In this document: in pieces, positions 57,303 to 64,000 of the stretch
Numbering within the stretch: position 1 is the first letter of the stretch
Layout of the letters: the number at the start of each line of letters is the position of its first letter
Assembly: GCA_964036195.1 (NCBI GenBank)
Contig: OZ038456.1
Span: 7,564,001-7,628,000 of the forward strand
DNA: 64,000 nucleotides
Origin: Sphaerolaimus hirsutus
Taxonomy: Eukaryota > Nematoda > Chromadorea > Monhysterida > Sphaerolaimidae
Direction of reading: 5' to 3'
Program-made: the position numbers and the translations under genes
The notes under the pieces: model-generated
Told to the model about the DNA's origin: nothing
What the model saw: the letters and a program-made list of their open reading frames with translations, nothing else
Databases searched by the model: none

Positions 57303-57724
57303 CCGTAAATGCTCTATTAGGAATACACCCCTCCAATAAAGCGACCTCTCCAATAGTACGACCCCCTTTCCCTTTGGCACGTTGTGTAAGTATAAAGCGA
57401 CCCTCTCCGATAATCCGACCCCCTCCAATAATCCGACCCCCAACGAAAAATTTAAAAAAAAGAAAAACGATGTCGCAATCTTCGAACACCGCTAATTGAC
57501 AACGTTGAACCCGAATATAAAGTATTTTTGGATTTTGTGGCTTTGATGTGATTACCTATTGCTTTACGGTGCCATGCTCATACGCGTTAAATGAAAAGTT
57601 GAGTTGTTGAGTTTTTGAAAAATACAATACGACCCTCTCCAAAAAGCGACCTCTCCAATAATGTGACCCCTAAAAATGTGCTGAAAACAATAAACCGACC
57701 ATCGCCTTATTGGAGCATTTACGG
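57303..57724. mobile_element. CCGTAAATGC element with CCAATAATCCGACCCC words (contig 2 only)
   Basis: Ends CCGTAAATGCTCTATT and its near-inverse, TA at both borders. Contig 1 at 30386-30396 (gtctattaattcac) is uninterrupted. Confidence 0.88.
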
Positions 57725-58055
57725 TATTTCACAGTGGTCATTTTGAAGGGGGTATTTGGAGGGGAATGGTATTTCAAGGCGGGGGTATTTCGGGAAAATA
57801 CGGTATTTACCCAGATATAATACCTTGAAAAAGTACTCAATTTTACACTTTCACGAAAAAACTTTTACTGAGTTTTACCCAGCTACTGTGTAAAAAAGTT
57901 AATGTAAAAATGTAAATTTTATTTTACCTGGGTATTTTATGAGCATGGGTAAAGATCGAAAACATTAAGCCATACATGTACCTTTGAAAAAGTTCAGTAA
58001 ATACTTATAACAACTGCGGAAACAATCCGGAGGACAGCTAAAAGTCAAGCATAGT

Positions 58056-58145
58056 AAAAGCGCCATATGGCGCTGGCGCCTGGCGCTAGCACCAAAGCAA
58101 AAAGCGCCATTGCGCTTTTGGCGCTTTGCGCTGGAATTTCAAAAA
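58056..58145. repeat. GCGCC-word fragment holding the empty site of the LTR element
   Basis: The sequence ggcgctagcaccaaagc is uninterrupted here; in contig 1 the LTR element splits it at CTAG. Confidence 0.8.
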
Positions 58146-58452
58146 CGCCAAAAAAGTGCCAAGGAATTCAAAAAATAGATAATTATTTTCTACAAAAAAA
58201 AGTGTGTGCAAAATTTTCACAAGTAAATTTGTGACTGTACGTGTAAATATTCCAGGAAGAACAAACCCTCCACTTGCATATTTTGTAAACCATGTCCATG
58301 CAATTGCAACGATATTCAGAAAAAATTCACCCAAATAATGGGCCTAATGGTTCCCATTCCAATTCAAATCTTGCTCACGAGCGACGAGCGACGTTCAAAT
58401 TCATAGTGTTCCATTATGTTGAAAATGAAGTTTTGTTGTTGTTGAATAAATA

Positions 58453-59181
58453 GCTGCGTTTACACTGCTACTTGTGCCGACAATTCGAAAAGTGAAAAAG
58501 TCACATAAGTTTGGAATAAAGTTCCATATGTGCAAGACGATGCAGTGAATATCCACAAAAGCGAACCGACAAGCGAAATACCGTATTACCTCGAATTACC
58601 CCCCCCCCTTGAATTAACCCCCCCCCCCTCGAATTAACCCCCCCTCAAAATGGGATGGGGAAATAATAAACCCCCCCCCCTCGAAATACCCCCCTCCGGA
58701 ATGATGTACATCATGTATGCAATGTACATGATGTATTTATTACTACTTATTTGCATCGCAGCTACTTTGTGCTCATTTGTGTACAGATGTACATCTATAG
58801 CCCCAATATAACCTATATTCTCACATTTATTACCGTTTTTGTGTAAGAAATAGCATATTCTTTACTACGAATTCCACGAAATTTTCTGGCGAAATAATAA
58901 AACCCCCCCTCGAATAAACCCCCCCTCGAATTAACCCCCCCTCAAATTTTGCTGGCGAAATAATAAACCCCCATGGGGGTATTTCGAGGTAATACGGTAT
59001 GTTTGAAATGCTTATAACTCTGGAACGACATGGACGATTTATCTGCAAATTGGCATGTGAGTGCAGTTAAGTAGTGAGTATACTTCACTGCATTTTCTTG
59101 CATATATGGAACTTTATTCCAAAATTATGGAACTTTTTCTCTTATTAAAATTGTCGGCGCAAGTCGCAGTGTAAACGCAGC
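58453..59181. mobile_element. Foldback element with CTGCGTTTACACTGC ends (contig 2 only)
   Basis: Ends gctgcgtttacactgctact and its near-inverse. Contig 1 near 38085 lacks it (gaataaataggtaaat). A CCGTATT-type element (58581-58997) is nested inside. Confidence 0.82.
58581..58997. mobile_element. CCGTATT-type element, CCTCGAATTACCCCC words
   Basis: Ends CCGTATTACCTCGAATTACC and its inverse with TA borders. Contains atgatgtacatcatgtatgc, shared with 2684-3017 and 61300. Confidence 0.85.
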
Positions 59182-59459
59182 TTAAATAAAATGGTAAATA
59201 CTTCAAACTGTAGAGGTGCCAATCTAAATAGATGTCCAAAAGCTGTCTGGATGAATTACATGGTGCACTCCCAAGCACCTCCATACAGAAAACCCCTGTT
59301 TTGACCATTTTTAATCAGACAGGGGTTGATTTTGGGGCGGGTGCCAGGGTCTTTTTCGGACCCTTAGCCTACATAACATATTATACTTATCCTACTACTA
59401 TACCTAACAGGACCTAAACAATACCTATATGGCTGCACTTTATGAGTAGAAAACAATTT

Positions 59460-59662
59460 GGTGCTGGTGCTATCGGCGCTTGGCGCCAACATCCTCTGGT
59501 GCCATTGGCGCTTGGCGCCGTGTTCTAGAAAAGCTCCATGGCGCTTTTGGCGCTTGGCGCTATTTTGCTGTGGCGCCATTGGCGTTTGGCGCTCGCATGC
59601 CAAAAGCGCCATGGCGCTTTTGGCGCTTGGCGCCTAAAGTCTGGTGCTTATTACATCACTAG
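59460..59662. mobile_element. GCGCCA-word element (contig 2)
   Basis: Contig 2 counterpart of 38371-38576, with few base changes. It lies 14 bp beyond the TM1 exon donor. Confidence 0.75.
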
Positions 59663-59676
59663 TCAAGCATATTTAC

Positions 59677-59844
59677 CTGTATCTATTATTGTTACATATT
59701 GTAACAGCGGGAAATGGCATTACAGAGGGATAGTCCATGTCAATGTTTGTCACTATTGGATTGGAGTTGTATTCCGTCACTTTTTCCTTTATCTGGATCA
59801 CCAGAAAAATACTCGCCACAACTAGCAAAGCGAGCCATAGAAGC
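59677..59844 (-). CDS. DEG/ENaC channel, TM1 exon (contig 2 version)
   Basis: Encodes the first transmembrane helix and the start of the ectodomain of a DEG/ENaC cation channel. Residues LLWLALLVVASIFLVIQ form the hydrophobic helix, preceded by Arg. The exon ends with FPAVTICNNNRYR, the family hallmark just outside the membrane. The acceptor is ttacag and the donor CAG|gtaaat; entry and exit are both phase 2, which fits the His-Gly exon upstream and the finger exon downstream. Channels of this family are trimers that pass Na+ and are gated by protons, peptides or force; which applies here cannot be read from the sequence. The second version at 38589-38756 differs by one synonymous base. Confidence 0.92.
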
Positions 59845-60147
59845 CTGTAATTGGTTGAACTTAAAATATGAATGAACATTTAAATTGTAATGAAATCATT
59901 GGATGTTTTTCCTAGACTAATAGTCCGATCAAATAATCACAGTTAGCAAACATTTCATTTTCATCCCAAAGAGTGGTTGACGAATAAATAGAAGCTTTGG
60001 TTATCCCATAGTCATTTCCTCTAAACACTGCCTAACTCTTAACAATACTACAATATGATTTTTGTGCTTAAGTGTACTCACCAAACTTATCAAGTTCTAC
60101 ACTTTACACTACATACTTATCTACTTACTTGCCTGAATTGGATAATA

Positions 60148-60409
60148 CCGTATTTCCTCGAAATACCCCCCCCCCTCGAAATACCCCCCTTAAAATGGGC
60201 AGTATGAATTTGTGGTCCGGGAAATGCATAACAGACGTTCAAAACACTTACTGTGTTACGTTAGAACATCGTTTATACCATCTACATCCTTATATAAGGC
60301 TGTAAACACTTATAAATGGTGGTTATCGTTGCATTTTTCACGTTTCTCTCAAAATTTTCACTCTGAAAAAAAAAACCCCCCAGCCCAGGGGTAATTCAAG
60401 GAAATACGG
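60148..60409. mobile_element. CCGTATT-type element
   Basis: Ends CCGTATTTCCTCGAAATACC and its near-inverse; TA borders. Lies between the TM1 and His-Gly exons. Confidence 0.85.
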
Positions 60410-60490
60410 TAAAATAGTGCACTCCACACTTCACCACTCATCACAAATGAGCTTCCTGTCATGATTCACACCCAAACAACTTGAACTCAC

Positions 60491-60548
60491 CTTCTCAGTA
60501 CACTGCTGCCAGCCAGATATTTTATGCCATGCATAGATGTTTCGCTAC
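60491..60548 (-). CDS. DEG/ENaC channel, N-terminal exon with the His-Gly gating motif
   Basis: Cytoplasmic segment just before the first membrane helix of an epithelial sodium channel/degenerin/acid-sensing channel family protein. The translation reads AKTSMHGIKYLAGSSVLR; the S-M-H-G-I-K pattern matches the conserved His-Gly gating motif of the family (established knowledge). The minus-strand acceptor is ttcag and the donor is AG|gtgagt. The exon ends in phase 2 and the next exon (59677-59844) supplies the missing base, giving Arg-Arg-Leu-Leu-Trp, the usual run into TM1. It has no partner in contig 1 because that contig ends before this point. The acceptor has a weak pyrimidine tract, so the upstream border is the least certain part. 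The start codon lies further upstream and is not fixed. Confidence 0.75.
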
Positions 60549-60592
60549 TGAATTCTTTCAGCAAATGGTTCTTCTGCTGCGCAGTGCGCACC

Positions 60593-60831
60593 TGGGGCCA
60601 GTTCCGCAAATTGGGAAGTGAGAAGTAAAATGGCAAATGCAAGTGAAATGGCAAAAGTAAAGTGAATTAAGAAGGAAATTGGCAAAAGCGGAGAGAAATT
60701 TCTTTTTCTTTTTCTTTTTACTATTTTACTTCGCTTTTACCAATTTACTTGCCATTTCACTTCACTTTTGCCATTTCATATCGCATTTGCCATTTTACTT
60801 CTCACTTCTCAATTTGCGGAACTGGCACCAG
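60593..60831. mobile_element. Foldback MITE with CTGGTGCCAGTTCCGC ends
   Basis: Near-perfect inverted repeats of about 49 bp, including ccagttccgcaaattg. Short words aagtgaaatggcaaa fill the interior. It abuts the possible 5' exon at 60832-61007. Confidence 0.85.
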
Positions 60832-61007
60832 ATCTTTCATGTTTGTTATGGGCGCTGGATTTTTGCCGCCCGCAACCATTTTGTCCATGTCCGTGAATGC
60901 CATTTTGGGGGTTTTTAATTGCGATAGAATGCTATGGTTAAGTTTTTTGCCGCTTTTTAGACGATAGATTGTCCCTCTGGTCTGTGTGCAATGTTCAGTC
61001 CCGCACC
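60832..61007 (-). CDS. Possible 5' exon of the DEG/ENaC gene
   Basis: Open minus-strand frame after a good acceptor (gttacag) containing an ATG in an AAAATGG context: MAFTDMDKMVAGGKNPAPIT. It would be a cytoplasmic N-terminal part. It abuts the foldback element at 60593-60831, and a phase-compatible donor towards the His-Gly exon was not found, so the link is unproven. It could be chance or an older exon damaged by the insertion. Confidence 0.3.
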
Positions 61008-61210
61008 CTGTAACATCTACAACGTAAAATGTCATCCAAATCTGCCGATTTGTCGCTTAACATTTTAAGTTCCCGGAAAAATGTTGTTTAATTTTTAGTG
61101 AGGATTTTTACGTTTAATACAGTACACATGATAAATTTCATTAAATGAAATTATAAACATTTTCGATTCAAATGCGATATGGTAGATTTCATTGAAAATC
61201 AGTGGATATA

Positions 61211-62656
61211 CCGTATTTCCTCGAAATACCCCCCTTGAATTAACCCCCCAGGTGATTTCGAGCTGAGAAAGAAATAACCCCCCTCGAAATACCCCAGTCT
61301 GGAATGATGTACATCATGTATGCAATGTATATGATGTATTTATTAATGCCAGTTTGCATCGCAGATACTCATATACAGGGTTGGCAAAATCTCAGAAAAA
61401 AATAAAAATAAAATAAAAATAAAATGGAAAATTTGAGAATAAAATAAAATAAAATAAAATGGAAAATTTCAAAATAAAAATAAAAATTGTATAAAAATTC
61501 GAATTTTTGTAAAATTTTTGTAAAATTGTATACAAATTCATATTTTTGTAAAAATGTATAAAAATTCATAATTTTTGTAAAATTTTTCTTTTCTTGCTTA
61601 TGGTTCAACATGTTTATCCATGGAGCTGGATCAGTCCCAAGCCCTGTAAAGTGTCAAATGTCATATGAAATGTCATGCAAAGTGTCAATTGTCATGACAA
61701 ATGTAAAGTAAAGTGTCAATTGTCATGACAAATAACAATTAAAGTGGCAACTGTCAAGCAAATTGTATTCAAATCTTGTTTTGTATCCAAATCTTGTTGT
61801 TGGTTTTGTATCCAAATCTTATGTCAACATTTGGATACAAAAAATACGATCTGGATACAAAAAACATAAGATTTGGATACAAAAACACAAGATTTGGATA
61901 CACAATTGACACGGCATGACATTTATCATGACAATTGACCCTTTGTTTGACATTTGAGATGTCAATTGACTCTTTACTTTACATTCATCATGACAATTGA
62001 CACTGCATGACATTTTACAGATGTCCCCACACACTCCAGTACTCCTTCTACTGAAAATGCAAACCATTATTATCAATAATTGTTACTTTACACTTGCTAC
62101 CTATTGCATGCAACTACCTACTGCATGTAAGTTCTGCAAAGTAATGGAAAGATTTGTCACCCGTTTTTCATGTTTAGGTGTAATTATAAAGTTTTTCTGG
62201 CCTTGCATGCAAGATTCTGATTTTTTATTAAAATTTCTGTACATTTTTGTAAAATTTTTGTAAAATGGTTCCATTTTATTATTTTATTATGATTTTGGAA
62301 TAAAATAAAATAAAATAAAATGAAACAAGAATAAAATACAAATAAAATACATTTTTATACAATTTTTATACAATTTGTATACAAATGATTTTTATAAAAC
62401 CAACCCTGCTCATATACGCTTATTTGTGTAGAGATGTTGGCTTATATGTCCAGTGATACCATATTTGGTCACGTTTATTACCGGTTTGGGTATGTAAATG
62501 CGTGTTATTTACTAAGAATTTCGGAAAAAGTTCTGGCGAAATAATAACCCCCCCCTCCTCCCCTCGAACAAGCCCCCCTCGAACCCCCCCCCCCCCCCCC
62601 TCAAAATTTCTACTCTGAAAAAATAAACCCCCTGGTAATATTTAGAGGAAATACGG
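61211..62656. mobile_element. CCGTATT-type element hosting a hAT-type element
   Basis: Ends CCGTATTTCCTCGAAATACC and the degraded inverse gaggaaatacgg. The hAT-type element 61376-62408 is inserted in it. Confidence 0.8.
61376..62408. mobile_element. hAT-type element with ATAAAATAAA words (second copy)
   Basis: Ends CAGGGTTGG and CCAACCCTG, flanked by CTCATATA at 61368-61375 and 62409-62416. Same structure as 12037-13318, again with a TGTCAAATG-type block inside (about 61630-62030). It sits within a CCGTATT-type element (61211-62656). Confidence 0.9.
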
Positions 62657-63016
62657 AAATTGTGTATAATCACCGTCATTCTGACACAGTGAATCCCGAA
62701 AAATCCCGGGTTACCCGAAAAATCGGAAATTTCATACAGTGTCGAATTTTTATGTAAAACGTCAAATTTTCTTTCATTTTTTCGGCGGTTTGTTTGACAT
62801 TTGTTCAAGACATTTTACATGACTTTTCACACTTTGCGTGACATTTTGTCCTTGCAAAGTGTGAAAATTCCCCAGAGTGAATGAGTGAATATTGTCAGAA
62901 AATTATAATACTAAATACCTATCACAAATGCAAAGTGCTTCCAATAATGGAAATTTTGGTAACTAAGCGGCAAAACACGTTAAACTCAATTGATGCAGAA
63001 CATAAATGCCCCCGCA

Positions 63017-63192
63017 TAGTGTTGTGAAAAGCGCCAGCCAGAACTTTGGCACCAAGCGCCAAAAGCGCCATGGCGCTTTTCTGACCCCTAACGCCAAGCG
63101 CCAATGGCACAGGAGAAAAATGGCGCCTAGCGCCAGTAGCGCCATAGCGCTTTTTGCTTTGGCGCTAACGCCATGGAGCTTTTACAGCACTA
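63017..63192. mobile_element. hAT-type MITE filled with GCGCCA words, TSD intact
   Basis: Ends TAGTGTTGTGAAAAGCGCC and its inverse (GGAGCTTTTACAGCACTA), flanked by CCCCCGCA at 63009-63016 and 63193-63200. The perfect 8-bp duplication identifies the class to which all GCGCC arrays in the window probably belong. Confidence 0.9.
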
Positions 63193-63743
63193 CCCCCGCA
63201 TTTATTGGCCCATTATTTACCTAATCATAATTAATTGGAATTGGGCACAATAGGATGTCATCTGATCAAAATCTCTATGACAACGGGTAATGAAAAGTAA
63301 TGATGGCAAAATCTTTCAATGGCTCTGCACACACTACCTAGGTATAGGTAATACCTAGTTTTCATCCGAAATTTTGAAAATTCATAAATCGGATTTTAAT
63401 ACGTCTCAGTTTACCAGAATGGGGTGGCCGCTATTTTGGTTTAGTACATCAATTTTAATACAAAAATACAACTAAAAATCCAAAAATAGTATTGAATATC
63501 TGAATTTTATATTTTTTGGCGAAAATATCTAGGATCTTTCTGACTGCGAAATTAAAATGTGAAACTAAAACTCCGAAAAAATCTATAGTTCGAAGAAAAA
63601 AAAAATTGAATTTCTTTTTGCCATCGTTAAGGACTAGTGACACGTGTGATGTATATTGAATTCAAACAGTGGAGTGGAGTACTTTATTTTTCATGGTTCA
63701 ATTTGCATCCGCTGAATTTTAATTTGACTGTCAAACAGGGGAT

Positions 63744-63943
63744 NNNNNNNNNNNNNNNNNNNNNNNNNNNNNNNNNNNNNNNNNNNNNNNNNNNNNNNNN
63801 NNNNNNNNNNNNNNNNNNNNNNNNNNNNNNNNNNNNNNNNNNNNNNNNNNNNNNNNNNNNNNNNNNNNNNNNNNNNNNNNNNNNNNNNNNNNNNNNNNNN
63901 NNNNNNNNNNNNNNNNNNNNNNNNNNNNNNNNNNNNNNNNNNN
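63744..63943. other. Assembly gap, 200 N
   Basis: Second 200-N placeholder. The bases after it repeat a stretch located about 100 bases before it (63620-63652), again suggesting unmerged overlapping contigs. Confidence 0.98.
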
Positions 63944-64000
63944 AAACAATTTTGAATTTATTTTGCCATCGTTAAGGACTAGTGACACGTGTGATGTTTA
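63944..64000. repeat. Repeat of the sequence preceding the gap
   Basis: The stretch gccatcgttaaggactagtg and the following cacgtgtgatgt occur both here and at 63620-63652. This is probably the same locus seen twice. Confidence 0.8.

Noticed and set aside
59114..59308. Conserved open frame GSAPCNSSRQLLDIY in both versions
   Set aside because: TM1 and finger exons join directly in phase; conservation here is expected because the introns are also nearly identical.
59900..60030. Frame SIYSSTTLWDENEMFANCDY as an exon 5' of TM1
   Set aside because: The His-Gly exon at 60491-60548 already joins TM1 in phase and the donor choices here give the wrong phase or no motif.
60593..60831. MITE acting as an intron within the first coding exon
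   Set aside because: The frame on the His-Gly side meets a stop or shifts before reaching the MITE border, so splicing at its ends would not give a continuous protein.

Overview
The window is animal nuclear DNA. It carries an interrupted gene of the DEG/ENaC sodium-channel family (a metazoan family), GT-AG introns full of transposons, a BEL/Pao retroelement fragment and LTR retrotransposon remains. A transposon-rich, probably marine, invertebrate is my inference; I cannot name the species. No rRNA, tRNA or CRISPR array is visible.

Layout. Two 200-N gaps (38844-39043 and 63744-63943) divide the window into contig 1 (1-38843), contig 2 (39044-63743) and a 57-base stub. The right part of contig 1 (about 14.41-38.84 kb) and most of contig 2 (39.04-59.9 kb) are two versions of one locus, with the same exons in the same order and the same intron sequence but different transposon insertions. 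The simplest reading is two haplotypes laid end to end; a recent tandem duplication is the alternative. Comparing them gives empty and filled sites for about ten mobile elements.

The gene lies on the minus strand. Contig 2 holds the His-Gly exon (60491-60548), the first membrane segment (59677-59844), a finger-domain exon (56861-57148), the C-Y-T-I-N exon (46332-46459), a beta/palm exon (40186-40367) and the edge of the next exon. Contig 1 holds second versions of five of these plus the complete 14411-14486 exon. Splice phases agree at every junction listed. Further minus-strand exon candidates at 4.5-8.8 kb encode helical, cysteine-poor sequence and may be its 3' part or another gene. TM2 is not seen.

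Mobile DNA. (a) hAT-type elements with 8-bp target duplications, several families each filled with its own short word (GCGCCA, GGTGCC, GGGATC, GGAAAACGG, ACGTTT or ACGCTT, ATAAAATAAA). One family carries a BEL/Pao pol fragment in three copies. (b) TA-target elements with CCGTATT-type ends. (c) A 7-kb LTR retrotransposon with near-identical LTRs, a long gag, most of pol deleted, and a leader packed with hairpins that share one loop. (d) A MULE-like 9-bp-TSD element, a Tc1/mariner-like MITE, and a roughly 10-kb foldback region in one intron of both locus versions.
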